A stretch of 64,000 nucleotides of DNA from Gari tellinella (GCA_922989275.2 OV277862.1:68027832-68091831); one strand, 5' to 3'. Shown: positions 1 through 9,695, counted from the first letter of the stretch. The notes: generated from the sequence alone by a model not told the origin. Translations and numbers: made by a program.

Positions 1-77
1 AGTGGAACCGTTTTCTTCAGTGGATTAATAAACTAGAGGCGTAATTAAAAAGGTGTTATTATGGGATAATGGGTTAA
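1..77 (+). mobile_element. A01: family-A MITE, right arm only
   Basis: The window opens inside the long arm of a family-A element (TTTTCTTCAGTGGA, AGGCGTAA) and runs to its terminal repeat ATGGGATAATGGG followed by TTAA. The rest lies outside the window. Confidence 0.75.
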
Positions 78-106
78 AACAAAGAGGGACACTGCATACA
101 CACTTT

Positions 107-322
107 TTAAACCATTATCCCATAGTCTATTTATAGTTTTGAAGAAAAGTGGCAACTCAAAGCAGGTTGAAAGTAAAGCAGAATGTGCCTGAAAGCACAT
201 TCTGCTTTACTTTCTACCCCTGTATTAGCAGCAAGTATAATCTGATGTAGAAAATATTTCTTATGGTGCACATGTATTTCATGAATAAACTTTTTAAGAG
301 AAAATGCCTGTAGGGTGTTTAT
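107..322 (+). mobile_element. A02: family-A MITE, degenerate right end
   Basis: Starts TTAAACCATTATCCCATAG and carries a core-1 hairpin (AAAGCAGGTTGAAAG, centre GTGCCTGAAAGCAC). The right arm is shortened and ends near AGGGTGTTTA, next to B01. Confidence 0.7.
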
Positions 323-532
323 TAACCCTTAGCCTGCCACTCACGAATATAGCTCCATATGCAAACAGCTTGGATCCGGATGAGACGCCGACTCGGCGTC
401 TCATCCGGATCCAAGCTGTTTGACACTCGGACAACATTTTCAGCAATTTTGAGCAACTTTGAAGCACTTCGAAACTTGAAGCAGACGAGAAATATAGCAG
501 ACGACAATTTATTTGGCGGGCTAAGGGTTAAA
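323..532 (-). mobile_element. B01: family-B TTAA MITE with near-perfect core-2 hairpin
   Basis: Bounded by TTAACCCTTAGCCTGCC and GGCGGGCTAAGGGTTAA. The central hairpin has two 28-base arms (363-390 and 394-421) that match perfectly around a 3-base loop. The right arm contains GCAGACGAC, diagnostic of the family. A 147-residue open frame starting at 359 is simply this element read through its hairpin and is not a gene. Confidence 0.85.
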
Positions 533-810
533 ATGAATATGGTTCAGTTTCTCCCTGTCTATAAAGCACCAGTCCCCAGGGTTGTTTATTATTTTAGAGA
601 TAAAGAGATCAAAGAGGGGGCAATCAGACATGTACATTACATCATATACATTCTTCTGGTTTATTTTTGTAAGCCTCAGTATCATGAGCATGAATCATGC
701 AACTACCTTATCAAATTGGAAAAACAGACATTCCTGAAAAAACTAAAACAAAAAGCCAACTGTTCAACAGTATACTATTCCCATACATCATTGGAAGCCT
801 GAAAACAATA
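533..810. other. Unassigned interval
   Basis: No repeat family or gene-like signal recognised. An open frame entering from B01 continues to 802 but has no recognisable domain. Confidence 0.4.
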
Positions 811-935
811 GGGCGTTCTCAGAGTGTAATGGTAAGAGCATAATACTTCTCACTTATGCTGTCCAGATTACATTCTGGATCACAGCAATTTGTATGATTT
901 GGGTTCTTTTCAGAATTAAAAAAAAAAAAAAAAAA
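811..935 (+). mobile_element. Possible tRNA-derived SINE remnant with poly-A tail
   Basis: AGTGTAATGGTAAGAGC resembles a degenerate tRNA A box. A weak B-box-like segment follows, and the unit ends in 18 consecutive A residues (918-935). No clear target-site duplication was seen, so this is only suggestive. Confidence 0.35.
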
Positions 936-1045
936 GAAGATATCTTTCAAGTACAAGAGGTTTTAAACCTAGATCCTAAGCAAGCAATGCTGCAGTATTG
1001 GCAATCTTGGTCCTTCCAACAAATAGTTATAAACTTAATTATATT

Positions 1046-1261
1046 AGCTCATTTCACCCCTGAGCCTTTAAATGCACAATTCCAGTTTCCAATAAAGTTT
1101 GCTCCATTTTTTACTTTTTAGAGTTGATATGTAAAATATATTTCAAAATGACAAACAGTGCAGACCCTGATCAGAGGGCTCCTTAAGGAGTTTGTATACT
1201 CTTCACAAATACACTGTTTGTAAATGTGAAGTATACTCGTCTCAAGTGTTAAATGTGTTAA
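1046..1261 (-). mobile_element. C01: family-C TTAA MITE
   Basis: Begins near CATTTCACCCCTGAG and contains the family strings CCAGTTTCCAATAAAG and CAAACAGTGCAGACCCTG (core 3). It ends with CTCAAGTGTTAAATGTG next to TTAA. The hairpin's second half is lost: after CTCCTTAAGGAG the sequence jumps to the flanking arm. Confidence 0.7.
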
Positions 1262-1276
1262 GCCATGTAACTTTAG

Positions 1277-1390
1277 CCCATTGAACCCTTGAAATGAGTA
1301 TACACACCCTTGAAAAAACAGTGTACATGTACCTGTGAAGAGTACATTAATGGACAAACAGAGTCGACACTGATAGACAAATACACTGAT
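1277..1390 (+). mobile_element. C02: degraded left half of family C
   Basis: CCCATTGAACCCTTG and AACAGTGTACATGT match the left arm seen intact at 6601. The hairpin is not recognisable. Confidence 0.5.
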
Positions 1391-1520
1391 AAATACCAAT
1401 AGTTTTTCAATAATAAAGTATTAAAAAAAGTCAGCTTCATGCAAATTAAGCGCTGAAAAAATATTGCATAATTCAAATTGTCTACTAATAATACAGGAAA
1501 TGACTGTCTTAGACACCAGG

Positions 1521-1646
1521 TAATGCGGCATCTCATCATGATCAACTGTTTGACAATCTGACCCTGTTTTAAAATGAAATTAAGAAAATTCTATTTTTGG
1601 ACCACAGCAGACAACAAAAAAATTACCCAGCATGCAAATGTTTAAA
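1521..1646 (-). mobile_element. B02: family-B MITE, left half missing
   Basis: Begins within the hairpin (TAATGCGGCATCTCATCATG) and continues through GACCCTGTTTTAAAATG, GCAGACAAC and the terminal repeat ACCCAGCATGCAAA. Confidence 0.75.
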
Positions 1647-1905
1647 CACAGTTGATGAGGAAGAGCTGAGCTTAATTTAAATGTAATGTTGATGTTAGAA
1701 TTTAACAGATGCTCAATTCCCTACAGATTATTTGGTAACACAAAAACTGAGCAGTTTGATGGAAGGATGTGCCACCTGGTGTTTGATAACAAAATTTCAT
1801 GTAGAGAAAAATGTTGTGGTTTTTGCTTTGCTTTTCCTGGCTGATTTTTTTTCTCCAGCCCTATAATTCAACTGGGTAATTAATACATTTGCTGTCATTC
1901 CCAAA

Positions 1906-1990
1906 TTAACCCATTATAGCTTATTTCTAGTAATGAATCGAAAATATGTGGCCCCTTATTAAGCAGGTTGAAATTAAATCAGAATGCGCC
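1906..1990 (+). mobile_element. A03: family-A left fragment
   Basis: TTAACCCATTATAGCTTATTTCTAG to GCAGGTTGAAATTAAATC. It stops mid-hairpin where A04 begins with a fresh TTAACCCATTACCCC. Confidence 0.7.
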
Positions 1991-2242
1991 TTAACCCATT
2001 ACCCCATATCCTGTTTCTAGTAATGAAGATATGTGGCAACTTAAAGCAGGTTGAACGTAAAGCAGAATGTGCCTTAAGGCACATTCTGCTTTACTTTCAG
2101 TCTGCTTTAAGCTACTATCTGCTAGGATATAGAAAATATTTCTTATGGAACATATTCATGGCTTTATAAAGTGTAATTGTTTTCTGAAGGGGAGGAAAAA
2201 ACTAAAGGCGTAAAAAGGTGTCTTTTTGATGTAATGGGTTAA
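1991..2242 (+). mobile_element. A04: complete family-A piggyBac-like MITE (reference copy)
   Basis: About 250 bp between two TTAA tetramers. Terminal repeats are CCCATTACCCCATA and a decayed TGTAATGGG. A short arm (CCTGTTTCTAG, GAAGATATGTGG) leads to the core-1 hairpin at 2041-2110 (GAATGTGCC paired with GGCACATTC). A long arm (CTATCTGCTAGGATATAG, TTTTCTGAAGG, AGGCGTAAAAAGG) follows. It has no coding capacity. The TTAA duplication is proven by nested copies elsewhere (see A09). TTAA targets with CCC-ended termini are known features of piggyBac elements; the autonomous parent is not in this window. Confidence 0.9.
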
Positions 2243-2303
2243 GACAAATTTGTCAAATCATAATCAAATATAGAACTCAAAATTTAACTTTAAACTACTG
2301 CCC

Positions 2304-2406
2304 TTAAACCTTTTTTCTTATAGCTTGTTTTCAGTATTAAAGACAGACGACTGCTAAAAGCAGGCTGAAAGTACAGCATTCTGCTTTACTTTCCACCTGC
2401 TTTAAG
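2304..2406 (+). mobile_element. A05: family-A left half
   Basis: TTAAACC, TATAGCTTGTTTTCAG, then a shortened core 1 in which the centre is deleted (GTACAGCATTCTGCTTTAC). The long arm is absent. Confidence 0.65.
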
Positions 2407-2481
2407 ATTTCTTCGGATTTTGCATTGCCTCCTGGGGTATTTATATAGGGGTATACAGTAAGAGTGTCCAATAGTTTAGAG

Positions 2482-2998
2482 CATCAAATTTGGACCCCCC
2501 TCTCCAATTGAAATAATTTGCAGGGCATAGTTACCTCAGATTAGGAGAAAAACATCACCAAAACTTAACAAGTAATGGAAAAGAATTAAAGTTGATGTGT
2601 GAATCAAATGACCTATAGTTTGGTGTTGAAAAGGGAGAAGGGGGGTCCAATTTTTACGCCATCAAATTTGGACCCCCCCCCCCCCCCCCCTTCTCCAACC
2701 AAAATAATTTGCAGGGCATAGTACCTGAAGGAAAGGAGTAAAACATTACTTAAACAACACAACTAATGGAAAAGAATTAAAATTAATGTGTAAATCAAAT
2801 GACTTATGGTTGGGTGTTGAAATGGTAGGGGGGTCCAATTTTTACGCCATCAAATTTGGACCCCCCTCTCCAATTGAAATAATTTGCAGCACATAGTAAC
2901 CTCAGATTAGGAGAAAAACATCACTTAAACTTAACAAGTAATGGAAAAGAATTAAAGTTGATGTGTAAATCAAATGACTTATGGTTGGGTGTTGAAAA

Positions 2999-3040
<42 letters not shown>

Positions 3041-3420
3041 CCATTTTTTACGCCATCAAATTTGGAACCCCCCCCCTTCTCCAACCAAAATAATTTGCAG
3101 GGCATAGTTACTTCATGAAAGGAGTAAAACATTACTTAAACAAAACAAATAATGGAAAATAATTAAAATTGATGTGTAATTCAAATGACTTATTGTTGGG
3201 TGCTGAAATGGGAGGGAGGGGGGTCCAATTTTTACGCCATCAAATTTGGACCCCCCTCTCCAATTGAAATAATTTGCAGCACATAGTAACCTCAGATTAG
3301 GAGAAAAACATCACTTAAACTTAACAAGTAATGGAAAAGAATTAAAGTTGATGTGTAAATCAAATGACTTATGGTTGGATGTTGAAAAGGAAGGGGGGGT
3401 CCAATTTTTACGCCATCAAA
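2482..3420. repeat. Dimeric tandem satellite, five units of about 178-206 bp
   Basis: Unit starts (CATCAAATTTGGACCCC) lie at 2482, 2660, 2848, 3054 and 3238, with a truncated sixth at 3414. Two unit types alternate: TCTCCAATTG...CCTCAGATTAGGAG (units 1, 3, 5) and TTCTCCAACC...GGAAAGGAG (units 2, 4), so the higher-order period is about 366-394 bp. At each junction GGGGTCCAA and TTGGACCCC face each other as an inverted repeat. Length differences are largely due to the G/C homopolymers. Confidence 0.9.
2999..3038. repeat. Uninterrupted 40-base G tract
   Basis: Forty G residues at a satellite unit junction. Other junctions carry 5-8 G, and a run of about 18 C lies at 2671-2690. The exact length may be an assembly or sequencing artefact. 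Confidence 0.85.
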
Positions 3421-5091
3421 GGACTAAGTTCACTAAGGGGTGAAATTGGCCTAGAAATTCATAAATTATCAAAGTTGTTAATCTTTTTGAATATCCTACT
3501 GAAGTTGGTTGGTAATGCATCGAACTTACTGGAAAACGTTTTATTTTGTGTTAAAATGCTATATAGCATTGTCCTCTGGTCAATAGAACTATCCCTTCTC
3601 ACTGTGAATTTTGTCAATTTCACCTAGAAAATTACGCTGATACTGAATTTAAAATATGAGCACAGTCGTCGACAGTCAAGAAATTTCAGCAGTACATTTC
3701 TTATGTAATAAGGATTAAATGGCTTGAAAATCAAGACTGTCGACAACTGTGCTCATATTTAAAACAAGAAAAAACGTAAATCTGGTGGGGGAATTTTAAC
3801 CAAAAGCTACGCTATTAACCTGTCAAACCAGCACATGTGTGTGCCATGGATAAGCCATGTTTCATACATTTCCTGTCGTATTGGTGTCACTGTAAAATTA
3901 AATTACAACAAGACATATTAAAATAATTATATAGAGATACATGTTTCTATAGTAAAGTTTGTTGTTGCTATGGTAACATAATTTCATTTTTCGTTCGTGA
4001 TGAGGTATTCGATTTGGCTAATGCTATCTCTAATTTTAGCAATTCAAAGTTATCAAAATACATATTTGAATGATGATGTGTAGTGCGCAGTAATTGATAA
4101 AAATGTGATAGTAGAAGAGTACATGTACCATATATTAAACTTGTTGCTATGGCAACATGATCTTTATTTTCATGAATATATTTAATATTTGATTTCATTT
4201 ATCCACCACCAGCATCCAACTGGGATATTTTGGTGAAATCTAAAATTGAACCAATTTCACCCCTTAGTGAACCTATATTCAGTAAGAAGTCGTTGTATTG
4301 GTTACCATAGCAACACATGTTACTCTTAATATGATAATCGATCATGGATATGTCATGTTTCGTACATATCATGTTGTATTCGTGTCACTGTAAAATTAAA
4401 TTACAACACAACATGTTTAAAAAATATATATAGAGTCAGGTTTTTCTAGAGTAAATTTTGCTGGTTGCTATGCAAACAGTATCTTTATTTTTTTTAGATT
4501 TTCAACTGGGTTAATGCTATATCATATTGTTGTATTTTAAGGTTCTCAAAATACATGTTCCAATAACGATATGCTCAATAACTGATGATAGACGTGACTA
4601 GATGAGTATATTAAAATGGTTGCTATGGCAACATAATCTGTATTATCTTTCATTATCCATCACTAGCATCCAACTGTGATATGTTTGGTAACATCTGAAA
4701 CGGGACCAGTTTCACCCCTTAGTGAACTTAAATCGGAAATTGAGCTGATATAGAGAGACATGTTTTCCTATACTGATTTTTGCTGGTTGCTATGGTAACA
4801 GTATCTTTATTTTTTGCCGTTAATGTTGAGGTTTTCAACTTTGCTAATGCTATATCCTATCTTTGTATTTTAAAGTTGATAAAATAATGTTCCAGTGATA
4901 ATATGCTCAATAATTGATGAAAAACGTAATTTTAGATGAGCAAATGAAAATGGTTGCTATGGCAACATGATCTTGATTATCGAGCAAAAAAAGTTGTTTT
5001 CTTTCATTATCCACCACCAGCATCAAACTGTGATATTTTTGGTGAAATCTGAAATGGGGCCAATTTCACCCCTTAGTGAACTCAGTCCTTT
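3418..5091. mobile_element. 1.67-kb non-coding element with 32-bp terminal inverted repeats
   Basis: The left end (3418-3449, AAAGGACTAAGTTCACTAAG...) and right end (5060-5091) are inverted repeats with one mismatch in 32. Inside are partial tandem units whose ends repeat TTCACCCCTTAGTGAAC at about 4256, 4710 and 5064. A sequence with GTGTCACTGTAAAATTAAATT appears in the first two units. Seven GTTGCTATGGCAAC-like motifs lie within. No transposase frame is visible. Flanking DNA resembles the satellite on the left and family A on the right, so its insertion site cannot be fixed. Superfamily unknown. Confidence 0.8.
3964..4966. promoter_or_regulatory. Cluster of seven RFX X-box-like motifs
   Basis: Near-palindromes of the form GTTGCTATGGCAAC occur at 3964-3977, 4143-4156, 4301-4314, 4464-4477 (degraded), 4619-4632, 4786-4799 and 4953-4966. 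This matches the known RFX-family consensus (GTNRCC, spacer, RGYAAC). They are multiplied by the element's internal repeats. Whether any binds protein is unknown. Confidence 0.55.
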
Positions 5092-6034
5092 GGAATTATT
5101 TTCTTCAATGTAAGAATACATTGTACAAAATGGAACTACTTTCTTCAGTGGAAGAATAATTTAAGGGCATAAAAAGGCATATTTAATGGGTAATTGGCTA
5201 AACTACCATCTTCTAGGATACATAAAATATTTCCTATACAGTAAATGTTTGTGACTGTATAAAATGGAATTATTTTCTTCAATGTAAGAATACATTGTAC
5301 AAAATGGAACTACTTTCTTCAGTGGAAGAATAATTTAAGGGCGTAAATAGGCATTTTTATTGGGTAATGGGTTAAGCTACCATCTTCTAGGATACATAAA
5401 ATATTTCTTATACAGTAAATGTTTGTGACTGTATAAAATGGAATTATTTTCTTCAATGTAAGAATACATTGTACAAAATGGAACTACTTTCTTCAGTGGA
5501 AGAATAAATTAAGGGCATAAAAAGGCATATTTAATGGGTAATTGGTTAAACTACCATCTTCTAGGATACATAAAATATTTCCTATACAGTAAATGTTTGT
5601 GACTGTATAAAATGGAATTATTTTCTTCAATGTAAGAATACATTGTACAAAATGGAACTACTTTCTTCAGTGGAAGAATAATTTAAGGGCGTAAATAGGC
5701 ATTTTTATTGGGTAATGGGTTAAGCTACCATCTTCTAGGATACATGAAATATTTCCTATACAGTAAATGTTTGTGACTGTATAAAATGGAAATATTTTCT
5801 TCAATGTAGGAATACAATTGGTACAAAAAGGAACTACTTTCTTCAGTGGAAGAATAAATTAAGGGCGTAAAAAGGTATATTTATTGGGTAATTGGTAAAG
5901 CTACCATCTTCTAGGATACATGAAATATTTCCTATACAGTAAATGTTTGTGACTGAATAAATTGGGATTATTTTCTTCAGTGGAAGAATAAATTAAGGGC
6001 GTAAAAAGGCATATTTATTGAGTAATGGGTTAAA
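5092..6034 (+). repeat. Satellite of about 174 bp derived from one arm of family A
   Basis: Five units begin CTACCATCTTCTAGGATAC at 5203, 5377, 5551, 5725 and 5901 (spacing 174, 174, 174, 176). Each unit is the long arm of family A with its terminal GGGTAATGGGTTAA and a small internal duplication (TTTTCTTCAATGTAAGAA / CTTTCTTCAGTGGAAGAA). Units 1 and 3 share GGGCATAAAAAGGC and units 2 and 4 share GGGCGTAAATAGGC, giving a dimeric period of about 348 bp. The hairpin half is missing from every unit. Confidence 0.9.
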
Positions 6035-6097
6035 ATATTCATTGATTTCTTGTTTCTTAACTTTTTATTATGTTTTTTATCATTCTCAATTTTTGCA

Positions 6098-6225
6098 TGG
6101 GGGGGTCCATTTTTTACAGGGGGGGTCCAAATTTGATAGTGAAATATGGACCCGCGGGTCCATATTTCGCTATCAAATTTGGACCCGGGTCCATTTTTTA
6201 TGGGGGTCCAATTTTGATATGACAC
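6098..6225. repeat. GGGTCCA palindrome cluster with a 62-bp zero-loop palindrome
   Basis: 6124-6154 and 6155-6185 are reverse complements with one mismatch and no spacer (centre CCCG/CGGG). Flanking copies of GGGTCCATTTTTTA lie on both sides at about 6104 and 6187. The GGTCCAA...TTTGGACC vocabulary is that of the satellite at 2482-3420. Confidence 0.85.
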
Positions 6226-6283
6226 CCGGTACTCTAAAGAGATTGCACTGTTTGTCCATCCAACAAATATTTCATATGATATA

Positions 6284-6350
6284 GCAAACAGTGCAGACCC
6301 TGATGAGACGCTGCGTTATGCATTGTCTCATCAGGGTCTACACTGTTTGC
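6284..6350. repeat. Hybrid core-2/core-3 hairpin
   Basis: The outer stem is core 3 (GCAAACAGTGCAGACCCTG / CAGGGTCTACACTGTTTGC). The inner stem is core 2 (GATGAGACGC...GTCTCATC). It may belong to a TTAA element, because GGGTTAA follows at 6375. Confidence 0.75.
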
Positions 6351-6600
6351 TACTGTCAAGTTTAGTAGATCAAACGGGTTAATTTTCCGGTAATGGAAAT
6401 TTGATAAATACCAGGTTGTAATAAAGGAAGAAGCTCTCTGATAAGGATGGGGAAATACCATCTATTGAAAGTGCAGGCAGTTTAAGATTAGATATTAATG
6501 CATATTTTCATGGCCACTATCAGAGGAATGTATAAAACAGTTTTGGGGTTGGTATATCTCATAGGCTCCAGAGTATTGAATGTCCCATGGATGCATTTAG

Positions 6601-6850
6601 TTAACCCTTTGAACCCTAGTCCCGCTATAGGCGTGCTTTTCAAACAGTGTACATGTGAATAGTACACTTGTCCTATGCAAACAGTGAAGACCCTGATCAG
6701 AGGGCTCCGAAAGGAGCCCTCTGATCAAGGTCTTCACTGGTTGTCACAATGCCAAACATTGACAAAAACAACCCTTAAAAGTCAGAAATGGACTAGACTA
6801 AAATGGAAACTGGAATTGTCCATTTAAAGTTTCAGGGAGGAAAGAGTTAA
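6601..6850 (+). mobile_element. C03: complete family-C TTAA MITE (reference copy)
   Basis: Runs from TTAACCCTTTGAACCCTAG to TTCAGGGAGGAAAGAGTTAA. The core-3 hairpin starts at 6677 (GCAAACAGTGAAGACCC, GGGCTCCGAAAGGAGCCC centre). The right arm has GCCAAACATTGACAAAAACA and AATTGTCCATTTAAAG. It is non-coding. TTAA at both ends suggests the same transposition machinery as family A. Confidence 0.85.
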
Positions 6851-7319
6851 CCCATTTATGCCAAGGGGATTTTTCCATGCTTATACATTAATGTTCCCCA
6901 CCCCAACCCCTTCCACCACACACACACCCAACAGTAGAAATCACCTTTTAATGTCTTTGGCTATTCCTCGATTCCTATATTATATAGGGGGAGGAGGAGT
7001 TCTAGGGTAAAGGCAAGCTATCCTTGGCACTTGTGTAAAGCAACATAATGAACATTAGCTATGAGGAAAGGTAAAGAACAAAATATTACAGTAAACCAGG
7101 CTGGTTCAATGACCTTTCATATGAAGGCTAGAAGGCTTATTTTCCATGTGTAGACAGTCAGCAGGATTAATGTGAAAGACATTTCTGCTATATACTTTTA
7201 TGATGGACCTGCCGTAAGAAACAACTATACCTGCATGCCTTTGACTAAGAAAAAATCCTGAATTTAACATTATAATCATGAGAGGGCTTTCACACAAAAG
7301 AATAGGTACAGAAACCACC
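6851..7319. other. Unassigned interval
   Basis: Only a short CA-rich stretch (about 6916-6931) and a purine-rich GGGGGAGGAGGAG (about 6987) stand out. No gene or family match. Confidence 0.4.
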
Positions 7320-7492
7320 TTAACCAATTACCCCATAGCCTGTTTCTTGTTTTGAATATAGGTGACAACTTAAAGCAGGTTGAAAGAAAAGCAGAATGTG
7401 CCTTAAGGCACATTCTGCTTTACTTTCAGCCTGCTTTAAGCTATCATCTGCAAGAACATATTTTCATCAATGGAGGAATGCATTAAAGGTGT

Positions 7493-9065
7493 TAACAAGA
7501 GGGCCAGAATGGCCCTTAATCGCTCACCTGTACATGGTGATGGGTCAGTGATTTCAGAAAAGAAGATTTGTGAAACTTTGACCCACGGGCGGGGTCACTT
7601 TTGACCCTTAGGGACATAATATGAATGCTCTTGATACAGGACCTGTAGACGATGCTATGTGCCAAATATCTAAGCTCAGTGTACTATGATTTCAGACAAG
7701 AAGATTTTTAAAGTTTTCATTGAAAAAAATCTATGTTTAGCTCAGGTGACCCAGATATGCAACAAACCGGAACCAATTCATCAACATATGTGAAAGACCT
7801 CTAGACATTACATCATGCAAAATATCTAAGCTCTAGCCATATTGATTTCAAAGAAAAATGTGTTTGAAAATTTCACTATATAACTCCATGTAAAATGGCC
7901 ACACCCGGGCCGGGGCCAACTTTGACCCCAGTGGCAAAATTTGAACAAATTTGATAGAGGACCTGTAGACAATGCTTAGTGAAGTTTGGTTGCAATCAGG
8001 CATGTGGTTTTGAAGAAGAAGATGTTTGAACATTTCACTATATAACTCTATGTAAAACGGTGACCCCCGGGGCGGGGCCAATTTTGACCCCAGGGTCAAA
8101 CTTTGAACAACCTTGATAGAGGACCTATAGATGATGTCATGTGCCAAATATCTAAGCTCTAGCCCTTGTGGTTTTTGACAAGAAGATTTTTTAAGATTTC
8201 CTTATTTTTTCACTTTGGTTGCAATGGCAACCAGAGTTCTGCATTGTTTCAAATTCTTTGAACAACTTTGAAAGAGCTTGACCCAAGGAACATTCCTGTG
8301 AAGTTTGGTTGCAATCAGGCATGTGGTTTTGAAGAAGAAGATGTTTGAACATTTCACTATATAACTCTATGTAAAACGGTGACCCCCGGGGCGGGGCCAA
8401 TTTTGACCCCAGGGTCACTTTGAACAACCTTGATAGAGGACCTATAGATGATGTCATGTGCCAAATATCTAAGCTCTAGCCCTTGTGGTTTTTGACAAGA
8501 AGATTTTTTAAGATTTCCTTATTTTTTCACTTTGGTTGCCATGGCAACCAGAGTTCTGCATTGTTTCAAATTCTTTGAACAACTTTGAAAGAGCTTGACC
8601 CAAGGAACATTCCTGTGAATTTTGGTTGCAATCAGGCATGTGGTTTTGAAGAAGAAGATGTTTGAACATTTCACTATATAACTCTATGTAAAACGGTGAC
8701 CCCCGGGGCGGGGCCAATTTTGACCCCAGGGTCAAACTTTGAACAATCTTGATAGAGGACCTATAGATGATGTCATGTGCCAAATATCTAAGCTCTAGCC
8801 CTTGTGGTTTTTGACAAGAAGATTTTTTAAGATTTCCTTATTTTTTCACTTTGGTTGCCATGGCAACCAGAGTTCTGCATTGTTTCAAATTCTTTGAACA
8901 ACTTTGAAAGAGCTTGACACAAAGAACATTCCTGTGAAGTTTGGTTGCAATCAGACAAGCGGTTTTGAAGAAGAAGATGTTTGAAGAAATTGTTGACGCA
9001 CGACGGACGCCGGACAAAGACCGACCACAAAAGCTCACCTTGAGCACTTCGTGCTCAGGTGAGCT
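7493..9065 (+). mobile_element. Helentron-like non-autonomous element (HINE/'pearl' type), copy 1
   Basis: Starts TAACAAGAGGGCCAG with a GGGCC...GGCCC mini-hairpin. The subterminal repeat GCTCACCTG (7522-7530) is inverted at the 3' end as CAGGTGAGC. Internal repeats of about 318 bp start GATAGAGGACC at 8115, 8432 and 8751, plus a half unit at 7952. The 3' end has a 15-bp stem (AGCTCACCT...GAGCAC-TTC-GTGCTC...AGGTGAGCT, 9032-9065). No target duplication is seen at the split A06. Tandem repeats, subterminal inverted repeats and a 3' hairpin are known Helentron traits. It is non-coding; high-GC GGTGACCCCCGGGGCGGGG patches recur. Confidence 0.75.
8218..8867. promoter_or_regulatory. Three X-box-like motifs inside Helentron-like repeats
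   Basis: GTTGCAATGGCAAC at 8218-8231, and the perfect palindrome GTTGCCATGGCAAC at 8535-8548 and 8854-8867. They fit the RFX X-box consensus and are copied once per internal repeat. Confidence 0.5.
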
Positions 9066-9097
9066 AAAAAGGGTGTTTATGGGGTTATATTGGTTAA

Positions 9098-9478
9098 GGT
9101 GTGTCTGTGGAGGAAAGGGTTGAAATCAATGGTCGTCTATAATTACAGCCATTGTCTAACCATTGTCAGGGGTTTATAACTCTCTGTTATCAGCACAGAC
9201 TGTTTTTTACGTCTCTGGTTTGGAGAGTTGATACCAGGACACACAGGGGGAAACAGATAATGCCCGATCAAATATCTGCAACAGAAAAATTGATGATGAA
9301 TAAAGAGGAGCATTGTTTCACATGAAGCACATAAAACAGCCTAAAATTATCTCATAATACAAACATGTTATCTGCTTAAAAAAGATTCCAGAGGGAAATT
9401 GGGCATAGCCAATTACATTCTCCATTTAACAAACTCTTAATCACTGATTAACATGAAGGACAAATTTCTCTTTGAACT
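9098..9478. other. Unassigned interval
   Basis: No repeat family, splice-bounded exon or RNA recognised. Confidence 0.4.
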
Positions 9479-9695
9479 AATAAACCCTTTACTTGAAGAT
9501 GATAGGTGAGCACTTAAAGCAATGTTGTGAGTAAAGCAGAATGCACCATCAGGTACATTCTGCTTTACTTTAAGCTACCATCTACTAGAATATAGAATTT
9601 TCTTACGGTATGATACATGAAATGACAGTATAAACTGGAATTTTCTGCAGTGGAGGAATAAATTAAATGCGTAAAAATGGGTATTTATAGGTTAA
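9479..9695 (+). mobile_element. A07: family-A MITE
   Basis: Left end TTAATAAACCCTTTAC; hairpin with degenerate stem (GCAATGTTGTGAG) and centre GCACCATCAGGTAC; long arm with GCAGTGGAGGAATAAATTAAAT; right end TTTATAGGTTAA. Confidence 0.75.

Larger units (their letters stand above)
7320..9097 (+). mobile_element. A06: family-A MITE split by a Helentron-like insertion
   Basis: The left part, 7320-7492, carries the terminal repeat CCAATTACCCCATAG and a core-1 hairpin at 7370-7439. The right part, 9066-9097, is AAAAAGGGTGTTTATGGGG ending in GGTTAA. Joining AGGTGT to AAAAAGG restores the normal arm, so the intervening 1573 bp arrived later. Part of the long arm (CAAGAACATATTTTC) is also deleted. 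Confidence 0.85.

Noticed and set aside
359..802. 147-residue open frame on the plus strand
   Set aside because: It begins inside the B01 hairpin and has no recognisable domain; the first 50 residues are hairpin translation.
3061..3132. Proline-rich peptide on the minus strand
   Set aside because: The proline run is the G40 tract read in reverse, not a coding sequence.
6905..6935. CA microsatellite
   Set aside because: Only four to five CA units; too short to call.
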